From: Streptomyces sp. NK08204
GTDB lineage: Bacteria; Actinomycetota; Actinomycetes; Streptomycetales; Streptomycetaceae
NCBI RefSeq assembly: GCF_020400585.1
Contig: NZ_JAINVF010000011.1
Location: 1 to 64,000 of the forward strand
DNA: 64,000 nucleotides
Direction of reading: 5' to 3'
Part shown: positions 33,938 through 41,763 of the stretch, piece after piece
Layout: every line of letters starts with the position of its first letter
Position numbering within the stretch: position 1 is the first letter of the stretch
The notes under the pieces: model-generated
The model's database searches: none
Told to the model about the DNA's origin: nothing
Seen by the model: only the letters and a program-made list of their open reading frames with translations
Position numbers and translations under genes: made by a program

Positions 33938-35190
33938 CGCGGAGGCTCCCATCGCTGAGCGTCGTCGCGGAGATCGTCGAAGACCGACTCGAGAGAGTTG
34001 AGGGCGCGCTGCACGTGCGGCAGTTCCAACGGCGTGGGCGACGTGAGGCATTCCGTGCGTTCCTCGTCGGTGCCGCCGAGCAGGGGCCCGGTGGCGAGCC
34101 GTACGCGCAGCGCCCCGAGGTCGTCGCCGAAGCGGTGGCCGCCGGGCGCGGGCATGCCGAGCCGTGCGGTGAGGTGGTCCTCCAGCTCCTGGGCGTCGCT
34201 GACGCCCCGCGCGCCGAGCGGCTCGCGCAGCGGGCCGAGGTCGGCGTACAGGTGGCGGCCGGCCTGCGGCGGCCGGGCGAGCGCCCCGGCGGCGACGACC
34301 GCGGCGTGCGCGGCGGCGGCCACGCGCGCGTGCAGGCGTACAACGGCCTCGCGGCGGTCGATGACGGGCGGGGGTTCGTCGAGCGCGTATCCGGCGGTCG
34401 CGGCCAGCGGTCCGGCGATCCGTGCGTCGAGCGCGGTGAGCACGTCGAGCACGCGCGCATGCAGCTGCCGGCCCTGCTCGCCGGCGGGGAAGCGTGCGAC
34501 GGCCGCGGGCCAGCCGGGCGGCAGCAGGCCGCCGGCCAGGTCGCTGACGACGGTGACCCGGTCGGGCAGCATCTCGGCGGGGCTGAGCAGCACGGTCTGG
34601 TGGGGGTCGTGCAGGGTGTCGCGCCAGGTCTCGTCGCTGACCAGGTGCAGGCCCTCGGCCGCGGCGGCCTCGACGGTCTCGTGCAGCAGTTCGGGCGGGG
34701 CGACGGTGGCGGTGGGATCGTCGGCGACGGACAGCACGAGCAGGCGGGGATCGCCGCCCTCGGCGCGGACCCGCCGGACCGTCTCCAGGAGGGCGTACGG
34801 GTCGGGTACGCCGCCGCTCTCGGCGGGCGTGGGCACGTGGAAGACGGGACGGCCGAGCAGACGCGCGTAGGGCGCCCACCAGGCGGCGCAGGGGCGCGGT
34901 ACGAGCACGTCGCCGCCGTCCCCGGCGAGCGCGGCGGTCAGGGCGAGCAGCAGGGCGGGCGCGCCGGGGCCTGCGGCGACCCGGTCGGGGGCGCAGGGCA
35001 GACCGCGGCGCGTCCAGTAGCCGCAGGCCGCCTCCAGCAGGGCGGGCGGACCGCCTACGGGCTGGGCGTCGGCGCGGGCCGCGGCGGCGGCGAGGTGGGC
35101 GGCCAGCTCGGGCAGGACGGGCAGGCCGTCGCCGGGCAGGGACGGCCCGTAGCGGACGGGGCCGTGGCCCTCGGGGTCCGTCCGCCGCAT
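33934..35190 (-). CDS. Aminotransferase-fold protein without any lysine
   Basis: A 418-residue fold-type I aminotransferase by sequence. The glycine-rich cofactor region is GPGAPALLLALTAALAGDGGDVLVPRP. The Asp that contacts the pyridine nitrogen and its neighbour are seen in LHLVSDETWRDTLHD, and a C-terminal LRVRLAT holds the substrate-carboxylate Arg. The PLP lysine should follow within ~30 residues in an S-x-S-K context; here the text is VVSDLAGGLLPPGWPAAVARF. The whole protein contains no lysine, so no internal aldimine can form. It is coupled by ATGA to the MBL hydrolase downstream. ATG at 35190 follows GGAGGCGGAC. Confidence 0.75.
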   Translation of the reverse strand: MRRTDPEGHGPVRYGPSLPGDGLPVLPELAAHLAAAAARADAQPVGGPPALLEAACGYWTRRGLPCAPDRVAAGPGAPALLLALTAALAGDGGDVLVPRPCAAWWAPYARLLGRPVFHVPTPAESGGVPDPYALLETVRRVRAEGGDPRLLVLSVADDPTATVAPPELLHETVEAAAAEGLHLVSDETWRDTLHDPHQTVLLSPAEMLPDRVTVVSDLAGGLLPPGWPAAVARFPAGEQGRQLHARVLDVLTALDARIAGPLAATAGYALDEPPPVIDRREAVVRLHARVAAAAHAAVVAAGALARPPQAGRHLYADLGPLREPLGARGVSDAQELEDHLTARLGMPAPGGHRFGDDLGALRVRLATGPLLGGTDEERTECLTSPTPLELPHVQRALNSLESVFDDLRDDAQRWEPPR

Positions 35191-35296
35191 GTCCGCCTCC
35201 GGGCAGTCGGTGGTGCGTCGTGTGCAGGGTGCAGTCGACTGTCGTTGTCTGTTGCCGTTTGCCGGTTGCCGTTGGTCGGTTGTCCGTTGCCGTTCG

Positions 35297-35331
35297 TCGC
35301 CTGTCGCCTGTCGCCTGTCGCCTGTCGCCTG
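35297..35331. repeat. Five perfect copies of a 7-bp tandem repeat
   Basis: TCGCCTG is repeated five times without error. It lies in a 267-base spacer (35191-35457) that is unusually T-rich on the plus strand, with several diverged GTTGCCG/GTCGGTT units before the array. I see no gene or terminator in that spacer. Confidence 0.85.
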
Positions 35332-35457
35332 TGGATCGTCGGCCCGATTCGATGGTGGCCCGGTCGTCGGGTGCCCTGCGTTGGTGTGTACCCGTCCCAC
35401 GGCCCGTCCATGGGCGGTAGCGCGCATCACCCGGTCACGCGCCGCGCCGCCGGCGTG

Positions 35458-36306
35458 TCAACGGTGCGCGGAGCGCCTGCGGCCGTACACCCGGTGGACG
35501 GCCGCCCCGCAGGCGGCGGCGATGAGCGTGCTGCCGGCCACCAGGGCGGGTACCGAGTCATTGAAGGCGCCTCCTGCCCCGGCCTCCACGCCGTGCTGCA
35601 CGCCGGGCGGAGGGCAGCCGCCGGGGTCTCGGAACTCGCGGCAGCCCGGGGCGTCCGGGCAGGACCGGTCCGCGGCGCACGGGTGTTCGTGGCCCCCGCC
35701 GCCGCCCACGTCGTCTCTGCCGCCCCCGCCGCCGCCCACGTCGCCTCGGCTGTCTCCGCCGCCGCTCACGTCGCCTCTACCGCCCCCGCCACCGCCCACG
35801 TCGCCTCTACCGCCCCCGCCACCGCCCACGTCGCCTCTGCCGCCCCCGCCACCGCCCACGTCGCCTCTGCCGCCCCCGCCACCGCCCACGTCGCCTCTGC
35901 CGCCCCCGCCGCCGCTCGCGTCGCCTCTGCCGTCGCCGCACTGGCCGGGCTCCCGGCAGTCGGAGCCGCTGGGGCAGGGCTGCCCCGGCGGGCAGGGCAT
36001 GCCGCTCTGGCAGTTCTCGCCTTGCCGGCAGTTGCTGCCGTCCCCGCACGGCGTGCCGGCCTGGCAGGGGCGGCCGTCGCCGCACTGCCGGGTGTCCGCG
36101 GTGCCGGTGCCCGCGTCGCCCCTCAAACCCTGTGGGACGGCGTGAAGGCCCGGCACGGCCCCGGTGCCAGGGTCGCAGGAGTCGGATGCGAAGACGGTGA
36201 CGGCGGCACCGGGCCGGGCGGGGCCGGCCTCGGCGGCGGGGCCGACCAGGGCGAGCACGGCACCGGCGACGAACGCGACGGACAGGGCACGGGCGGTGCG
36301 GCGCAT
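35458..36306 (-). CDS. Exported, C-terminally anchored Cys-ladder / RGDV-repeat protein
   Basis: A 282-residue protein of unknown family. A signal peptide spans residues 1-27 (AFVAGAVLALVGPAAEA). Residues 75-123 are a strict hexapeptide ladder with cysteine every sixth position (75, 81, 87, 93, 99, 105, 111, 117, 123), units such as CQAGTP and CPSGSD, glycine usually fourth. Residues 127-199 are a decapeptide repeat, consensus GGGGGGRGDV, with RGD at 127, 137, 147, 157, 167, 177 and 187 and RDD at 197. Four more cysteines follow, then a hydrophobic anchor (252-270) and a basic tail GRRRSAHR. There is no LPxTG motif. ATG at 36306 follows GAGGAG. Confidence 0.8.
   Translation of the reverse strand: MRRTARALSVAFVAGAVLALVGPAAEAGPARPGAAVTVFASDSCDPGTGAVPGLHAVPQGLRGDAGTGTADTRQCGDGRPCQAGTPCGDGSNCRQGENCQSGMPCPPGQPCPSGSDCREPGQCGDGRGDASGGGGGRGDVGGGGGGRGDVGGGGGGRGDVGGGGGGRGDVGGGGGGRGDVSGGGDSRGDVGGGGGGRDDVGGGGGHEHPCAADRSCPDAPGCREFRDPGGCPPPGVQHGVEAGAGGAFNDSVPALVAGSTLIAAACGAAVHRVYGRRRSAHR
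35707..35946 (-). repeat. 30-bp coding minisatellite (GGGGGGRGDV decapeptide)
   Basis: Eight 30-bp units run through the surface-protein gene, encoding residues 121-200. The central four units are nearly identical at the DNA level and the outer units are diverged, the pattern of recent expansion by slippage or unequal crossover. The period is a multiple of three, so changes in copy number keep the frame. Confidence 0.85.
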
Positions 36307-36501
36307 GGCGTGGGCTCCTCGGCGGAACGGCGGCGATGGGGTCGTACGGCGCTGTCGCGCGGTGGTGGGCACGTGGTGGTGCCCCTCGCTGCCATCACAG
36401 CCCCCCGGACGCCGGAGCGCCCGCGGCGAGACCCCATTCGCGGGACGCGAACGGCCCAATGGGTGACCCGCCCCGGCCCGCCCCGCCTCACCAGGTCTTG
36501 C

Positions 36502-36805
36502 CCGAGGGCCTGCTGCGCGTGCTGGATCCCGATGTCCGGCTGACTGCCGACACCCCTGACGGTGCGGTCGTCACGCTCGGCGCCACGAGGTCGCCGCCGT
36601 GGCGCGGCTGTCCGCCGCCGTGGCGGCGCGCGGGCGCGCGGTGCTCGTCAACGGCCTGCCCGCCAGGTGTCCTGGCGTGCGGACGGCACCCTGCTGTCGG
36701 TCATGACGTTCACGGTCGTCGACGGGCGGACCGCCGGCATCGCGACGTGGCCGACCCGGCCAGGCCCGCGCCGATGGACCTGCCGGGTCCGGAGCAGGTG
36801 CCGTC
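36502..36805 (+). pseudogene. ECF sigma factor (SigJ-type) C-terminal SnoaL-domain remnant
   Basis: Three pieces in alternating frames read as the SnoaL-like tail of actinobacterial SigJ-type sigma factors: GLLRVLDPDVRLTADTPDGA, then VSWRADGTLLSVMTFTVVDG with AGIATW, then ADPARPAPMDLPGPE. At least two frameshifts separate them, and the sigma2 and sigma4 DNA-binding regions are missing upstream. It is non-functional. Its 3' end runs into the convergent DUF6158 gene. Confidence 0.65.
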
Positions 36806-37063
36806 TCAGCCCGCGGGTGTGTCCGGAGTCGCCGACTCGCCGCAGCCTCGTTCGCGGGCGCCCTCGCGGGTGCGGCCCGCGGTGACCAGGCGGCGCGGGT
36901 TGCGGCGCAGGTACTCGCCCTCCAACTGCGCCATGCGCTCGTTGTGGGCCCGCAGCGCGTCGTTCGAGCCGTACAGGAGGGTGTCGTGGCGCGTGCGGTG
37001 GATGGTCTCCAGCTCCTTCATGAGCTGCTGGTCGTCCAGCCTGCTGGGGTCGACTCCGGTCAT
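36806..37063 (-). CDS. DUF6158 family small protein
   Basis: An 85-residue soluble protein recognised as DUF6158, an actinobacterial family. The conserved text DDQQLMKELETIHRTRHDTLL and LRAHNERMAQLEGEYLRRNP forms two long amphipathic helices, likely a coiled coil. Function is unknown. ATG at 37063 gives the usual family start MTGVDPSRLDD. An upstream in-frame start is unlikely. The 195 bases to the ABC-F gene hold no recognisable feature. Confidence 0.75.
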   Translation of the reverse strand: MTGVDPSRLDDQQLMKELETIHRTRHDTLLYGSNDALRAHNERMAQLEGEYLRRNPRRLVTAGRTREGARERGCGESATPDTPAG

Positions 37064-37258
37064 GGTGTGCCCCGCTCGTCGTGGTGTCGCGTCCGGTCCG
37101 GGTACCCGCCCGGCGTGCACTGTCACCGAGCGGTTCCCGGGAGGGAGCCGTGCAGCTCGTGTTCCTGCATCGACTCCACTGTACGAAGATCCCGGGCCCC
37201 GGGCCTGCTCAGCCGCTCGCGCCCGTGCGTCCCCGGCAGGCCGGGGTTTCCGGCAGGT

Positions 37259-38878
37259 CTAGCGGGCCCGCTCCACCCTGCGTTCGTCCCAGACCGGTTC
37301 GGGGGTCTCACGGACGCGTCCGTCGCTGCCGAAGACCAGGAAGCGGTCGAAGGAGCGGGCGAACCAGCGGTCGTGGGTGACGGCCAGGACCGTGCCCTCG
37401 AAGGCTTCCAGGCCTTCCTGGAGGGCCTCGGCGGACTCCAGGTCGAGGTTGTCGGTGGGCTCGTCCAGGAGGAGGGCGGTGGCGCCGGCCAGTTCCAGCA
37501 GCAGGATCTGGAAGCGGGCCTGCTGACCGCCGGAGAGCCGGTCGAAGGCCTGTTCCGCCTGTTGGGTCAGTTCGTAGCGGCGCAGCCGGGACATGGCCGC
37601 GCCCCGGTCCTGGGAGTGTTCCTTCCACAGGATGTCGAGGAGGGTGCGGCCCTGGAGTTCGGGGTGGGCGTGGGTCTGCGCGAAGTGGCCGGGTACGACC
37701 CGGGCGCCGAGCTTCCACTCTCCTGCGTGCGCCACTTCCTCCCCGGCCAGCAGCCGCAGGAAGTGCGACTTGCCGGAGCCGTTGGAGCCGAGGACGGCGA
37801 CCCGTTCGCCGTAGAAGACCTCCAGGTCGAAGGGCCTCATCAGACCGGTCAGCTCAAGTCCCTGGCAGGTGACGGCCCTTACGCCGGTACGGCCGCCCTT
37901 CAGGCGCATGGTGATGTCCTGTTCGCGCGGCGGTTCCGGGGGCGGGCCGGCCTCCTCGAACTTGCGCAGGCGGGTCTGGGCGGCCTGGTAGCGCGAGGCC
38001 ATCTCGTGGCTGACGGCGGCGGCCTGCCGGAGGTTCAGGACGAGTTTCTTCAGCTGGGCGTGTTTCTCGTCCCAGCGGCGGCGCAGTTCCTCGAAGCGGG
38101 CGAAGCGTTCGCGGCGGGCCTCGTGGTAGGTGGCGAAGCCGCCGCCGTGCACCCAGGCGTCGGCGCCCGCCGGTCCGGGTTCGACCGAGACGATCTTCTG
38201 GGCGGCGCGGGCGAGGAGTTCTCGGTCGTGGGAGACGAACAGGACGGTCTTGCGGGTTTCCCGCAGCTGTTCCTCCAGCCATCGTTTGCCGGGCACGTCG
38301 AGGTAGTTGTCGGGCTCGTCCAGCAGCAGGACCTCGTCGGTGCCGCGCAGCAGGGCCTCCAGGACGAGGCGTTTCTGCTCGCCGCCGGAGAGGGTGCGCA
38401 CCTGCCGCCACTGGGCGCGCTCGTAGGGGACGCCGAGCGCGGCCGTCGTGCACATGTCCCAGAGGGTCTCGGCCTCGTAGCCGCGTGCTTCGGCCCAGTC
38501 GGCGAGGGCCTGCGCGTAGCGGAGCTGGGCGGCCTCGTCGTCGACGGTCATGATGGCGTGCTCGGCGGCGTCGACGGCCTTCGCCGCCTCCCGGATGCGA
38601 GGCGGTGCGACGGACACGAGCAGGTCGCGTACGGTCGTCTCGTCGCGTACGGAGCCGACGAACTGGCGCATCACGCCGAGTCCGCCGCTGACGGTGACGG
38701 TGCCGCCGTGCGGTTTCAGCTCACCGGAGATCAGCCGGAGCAGGGTCGTCTTGCCGGCGCCGTTGGGGCCGACGAGGGCAACGGCTGCGCCTTCGCCGAC
38801 GCGGAAGGACACATCGCCGAGCAGCGCCCTCCCGTCGGGCAGGTGGTACTCGAGGTGCGCGGCTTCCAGATGTCCCAT
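37259..38878 (-). CDS. ABC-F family ATP-binding protein
   Basis: A 539-residue soluble protein with two ABC ATPase domains in one chain and no membrane segments. The Walker A motifs are GPNGAGKT (about 37-44) and GSNGSGKS (about 350), the signatures LSGGEQKR and LSGGQQAR, and the Walker B ends LLLDEPDNYLD and LLLDEPTDNLD. The linker between them (about 250-310) is the charged helical P-site tRNA interaction motif of ABC-F proteins. These act on the ribosome, some giving resistance to macrolides or other 50S-binding drugs, others acting in translation. Which applies here cannot be told from sequence alone. Confidence 0.9.
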   Translation of the reverse strand: MGHLEAAHLEYHLPDGRALLGDVSFRVGEGAAVALVGPNGAGKTTLLRLISGELKPHGGTVTVSGGLGVMRQFVGSVRDETTVRDLLVSVAPPRIREAAKAVDAAEHAIMTVDDEAAQLRYAQALADWAEARGYEAETLWDMCTTAALGVPYERAQWRQVRTLSGGEQKRLVLEALLRGTDEVLLLDEPDNYLDVPGKRWLEEQLRETRKTVLFVSHDRELLARAAQKIVSVEPGPAGADAWVHGGGFATYHEARRERFARFEELRRRWDEKHAQLKKLVLNLRQAAAVSHEMASRYQAAQTRLRKFEEAGPPPEPPREQDITMRLKGGRTGVRAVTCQGLELTGLMRPFDLEVFYGERVAVLGSNGSGKSHFLRLLAGEEVAHAGEWKLGARVVPGHFAQTHAHPELQGRTLLDILWKEHSQDRGAAMSRLRRYELTQQAEQAFDRLSGGQQARFQILLLELAGATALLLDEPTDNLDLESAEALQEGLEAFEGTVLAVTHDRWFARSFDRFLVFGSDGRVRETPEPVWDERRVERAR

Positions 38879-38932
38879 GGGCAGGCATTCTGCGGTCCGG
38901 ACGGAGGCCGCGGCAAACGCATATCCGGACGG

Positions 38933-39625
38933 CTAGCGCGGACGGCCGGCCGACGGTGTTCCGGGCCGCTGCCCCGTGGTGTCCACAGGTTCGCCCGCCG
39001 GGCCGCCGCCCGTCGCCGGTTCCACGGTGGCGCCGGCCCAGGACAGGGCCTTCCACCCGTCGGACGGGGAGCCTTCAAGGATCACGACACCGGTGTTGTC
39101 GAGCGCGTGGGAGGCGGCGAAGGACACGTCGACGTTTCCGGCGCGGGCGGCGGTCCACACGCGGATGGCGGCGCCGTGGCTGACCATGGCGACGGCCCCG
39201 GCACCGCTCGCCGCGGCCTCGGCGACCACGGCGTCGTACCGGGCCAGGGCCTCCTCGCCGCTCTCCCCGCCGGGGACGCGCAGCGCGGTGTCCCCCGCGG
39301 CCCAGGCGAACACGGTGCGCACGTAGCTGTGCCCGAGAGGGGAGTCGCCGGGCACCCTCTCCAGGTCACCTGCGGACAGCTCGCGGATGCCGTCGCGGAC
39401 GATCACGTCCAGGCCGCGAACGGCGGCGAGCGGGGCGGCGGTGAGCTGGGCGCGCAGCAGTGTGGAGGCGTAGAGGGCGTCGATGTCCTCGCCGGCGAGG
39501 GCCTCGGGCAGTGCGGCGGCCTGCGCCCGGCCGAGCGGGGTGAGTCCGGGACCGGGTACGTCGGTGTCCAGCAGGCGGGCCACGTTGGAGGGGGACTGGC
39601 CGTGGCGGACGAGGAGCAGGCGCAT
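38933..39625 (-). CDS. Histidine phosphatase family protein (phosphoglycerate-mutase-like)
   Basis: A 230-residue protein starting with the catalytic motif LLLVRHGQSPSN (phospho-accepting His with Arg). The second histidine is in AVAMVSHGAAIRVW, a Glu in GESGEEALARY, and LGRAQAAALPEAL is the usual second helix. It removes phosphate from a small molecule or protein. The C-terminal ~30 residues are a Gly/Pro-rich tail. ATG at 39625 follows GGAGATG. Three ACCGGTGAA iterons lie just upstream and may control it. Confidence 0.88.
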   Translation of the reverse strand: MRLLLVRHGQSPSNVARLLDTDVPGPGLTPLGRAQAAALPEALAGEDIDALYASTLLRAQLTAAPLAAVRGLDVIVRDGIRELSAGDLERVPGDSPLGHSYVRTVFAWAAGDTALRVPGGESGEEALARYDAVVAEAAASGAGAVAMVSHGAAIRVWTAARAGNVDVSFAASHALDNTGVVILEGSPSDGWKALSWAGATVEPATGGGPAGEPVDTTGQRPGTPSAGRPR

Positions 39626-39641
39626 CCGGGCATCTCCTTCC

Positions 39642-39680
39642 GCACCGGTGAACCGTACCGGTGAAACGCACCGGTGAAAC
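39642..39680. promoter_or_regulatory. Three 13-bp ACCGGT iterons upstream of histidine phosphatase
   Basis: Units GCACCGGTGAACC, GTACCGGTGAAAC and GCACCGGTGAAAC lie head to tail at an exact 13-bp period. Each holds the palindrome ACCGGT. They begin 17 bases before the phosphatase start codon. Confidence 0.5.
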
Positions 39681-39868
39681 GGCCGGCACACGGGGCTTTC
39701 AGCGTAGCCACAAGGCCCTGGGACCCCTCGTGAACGACTCCCCCGACACCACATGTGTCCATATGGCAAAACGCGGGTCTCATCATTCGACATGAGCGCG
39801 TACCGTGATCCGTACCGAGGAACGGGCCCGCCGGCCCCCGTGGCCGGTGCGACGAGAAGGGCACAGTC

Positions 39869-40690
39869 ATGCCGAAAGCGCAGGAGACCGCCGTCTACAC
39901 GCACGGTCACCACGAGTCGGTACTGCGTTCGCACACCTGGCGGACCGCGGCCAACTCCGCGGCCTACCTGCTCGGTTCACTCAAACCCCACATGAAGATC
40001 CTGGACATCGGCTGCGGTCCGGGAACCATCACGGCGGACCTGGCGGAACTGGTCCCTGACGGCCATGTCACCGGTGTCGACCGGGCACCGGACATCCTGG
40101 ACCGGGCCCGGTCCACCGCCGCCGCCCGCGGTCTGGCCAACGTCGACTTCACGGTCGCCGACGTCCACGCCCTGGACTACCCGGACGACACGTTCTGCGT
40201 CGTCCACGCCCACCAGGTGCTCCAGCACGTGGGTGATCCGGTGCAGGCGCTGCGCGAGATGCGCCGGGTGACGAGGCCGGGCGGGTACATCGCCGTACGG
40301 GACGCGGACTACGCGGCGATGACCTGGTATCCGGCAGTGCCGGGCCTGGACGACTGGCTGGAGCTGTACGAGCGTGTCGCCCGCGCGGGCGGCGGTGAGC
40401 CGGACGCCGGACGCCGGCTCACGTCCTGGGCGCTGGCGGCGGGGCTCACCGACATCACCGCCACCTCCGGCACGTGGACGTTCGCCGCGCCGGAGGAACG
40501 GGCGTGGTGGAGCGGCCTGTGGGCGGACCGCACCGTGGCCTCGTCGTATGCCGAGCGGGCCACGCAGGGTGGTCACGCGACTACCGAGGAGCTGGAGGCC
40601 GTCGCGGCGGCCTGGCGGGAGTGGGGCCGACGGGAAGACGGCTGGTTCACCGTCCTGCACGGTGAGATTCTGTGCCGTAAGGAACCCTGA
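39869..40690 (+). CDS. SAM-dependent methyltransferase
   Basis: A 273-residue class I methyltransferase. Motif I is ILDIGCGPGTITADLAEL at about 44-60, motif II HVTGVDRAPDILDRAR, and FCVVHAHQVLQHVGDPVQAL with MRRVTRPGGYIAVRD complete the fold. The N-terminal TAVYTHGHHESVLRSHTWRTA is a lid shared with many uncharacterised actinobacterial members. The substrate is unknown. ATG at 39869 follows GAAGGG. It converges with the GvpL/F gene after 16 bases. Confidence 0.87.
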   Translation: MPKAQETAVYTHGHHESVLRSHTWRTAANSAAYLLGSLKPHMKILDIGCGPGTITADLAELVPDGHVTGVDRAPDILDRARSTAAARGLANVDFTVADVHALDYPDDTFCVVHAHQVLQHVGDPVQALREMRRVTRPGGYIAVRDADYAAMTWYPAVPGLDDWLELYERVARAGGGEPDAGRRLTSWALAAGLTDITATSGTWTFAAPEERAWWSGLWADRTVASSYAERATQGGHATTEELEAVAAAWREWGRREDGWFTVLHGEILCRKEP

Positions 40691-40706
40691 TCGAGGAAGA
40701 GCCTGC

Positions 40707-41525
40707 TCAGGCGGCTCTCGTCACGTGCCCGCCCCTCGGGCCTCCGCCCCCCGGGTCCCTGCCCCCTGGGTCCCTGCCTCCCGGGTCCCTGCCCCCTGGA
40801 TCAGTGCCCTTCGGGCGGATGCCGGACTCGCCGGTGGGTTCGCCCGTGAACGAGTACGGCGCCCACGGGCCGGTCAGTTCCACCCGCACTCCGGTGACCT
40901 CCTGCTTCGTGCGGTCGATGAGTTCCACGAACTCCTCGGATTCCCTGCGCGGCACGAGGTAGGAGGCGTTCAGCACGTTCCCGCCGTACGGGGCGTACAG
41001 CCGGGAGTCCTCGGCGTGCCCGGCAAGGGTCGCGTGCAGATGACGCGCCAGCCGCTCGGCCTCCTCCTCCCGTGATTCCGGGGACTCCGGGGACTCCGGG
41101 GACTCCGGGGACTCCGGGGACGACTCCGGGTGCACCTGCACGCCCCACTCCACCCGGCCCTCCAACCGCTCCAGGGTGCGCAGGAAATCGGTCTCACGGG
41201 TCTCGAGCATGGCCCGTACGGCGCTGTCGTCGGGAAGGACGGTGGCGAGCCGGAGCGGCAGCGGGGTGGTCACGGTGGTGAGCGCGTCGATCACGCCCTC
41301 GTGGGCGCGGGCGGTCGCGGCCCGCCATTCCAGGTCCTCCAGGTGGGCACGCAGCCGCGCCTCGGAGAAGTCCTGCTCCGGGACGGTGCTGACCACCGCG
41401 ACCAGGTCGCGGTGTCTGAGCAGGCCGGGCGGGGCGCCGCCCACTCCGCACAACTGGGACTGGAGTGCCGCTTCGAACGGGCGGCACACGGCGTACACGT
41501 AGCGCAGTCCGGTCCGTGGGGTCAT
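40707..41525 (-). CDS. GvpL/GvpF family gas vesicle protein (orphan)
   Basis: A 272-residue GvpL/F protein. Recognisable parts are the N-terminal LRYVYAVCRPFE strand, the DLVAVVSTVPEQDFSEARLRAHLEDLEWRAATARAHEGV region and the C-terminal LNASYLVPRRESEEFVELID plus TGPWAPYSF. Two low-complexity inserts come from tandem repeats: SPE about five times (9-bp units GACTCCGGG at 41075-41125) and GGRDP repeats at the C-terminus (15-bp units, about 40740-40803). GvpF/L proteins are minor shell or assembly factors of gas vesicles. No gvpA or other gvp gene is in the window. Confidence 0.85.
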   Translation of the reverse strand: MTPRTGLRYVYAVCRPFEAALQSQLCGVGGAPPGLLRHRDLVAVVSTVPEQDFSEARLRAHLEDLEWRAATARAHEGVIDALTTVTTPLPLRLATVLPDDSAVRAMLETRETDFLRTLERLEGRVEWGVQVHPESSPESPESPESPESPESREEEAERLARHLHATLAGHAEDSRLYAPYGGNVLNASYLVPRRESEEFVELIDRTKQEVTGVRVELTGPWAPYSFTGEPTGESGIRPKGTDPGGRDPGGRDPGGRDPGGGGPRGGHVTRAA

Positions 41526-41763
41526 CGGGCCTCCCTCGGGTCGTGCTCCCACCCGTCGATGCCCAGCTCCTTCCGGCCCTACCGGGGCTCTTCGCTCCTA
41601 CCGGGGCTCTTCCCCCTTCCGGGTTCTTCCCACTTCCGTCAGGTTCCTCCCGTCCAGGTTCCTCCCGTCCAGGTTCCTCCCCTGCACTTCTCCGCTGTCG
41701 GGTTCGTTCCGGCTTTCCAGGGTGACGCCGCGGGCGCGGGTCGTCACGTCGAATCGGCGGCCG

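Noticed and set aside
36944-39664. A 906-codon plus-strand open frame
   Set aside because: It is antisense to the ABC-F and histidine phosphatase genes, which have full Walker and catalytic motifs; GC-rich codon bias keeps the opposite frame open.
41526-41763. Possible additional gvp gene or small RNA upstream of GvpL/F
   Set aside because: The stretch consists of diverged CTACCGGGGCTCTTC and CAGGTTCCTCCC repeats; no frame has gvp features and no promoter is evident.
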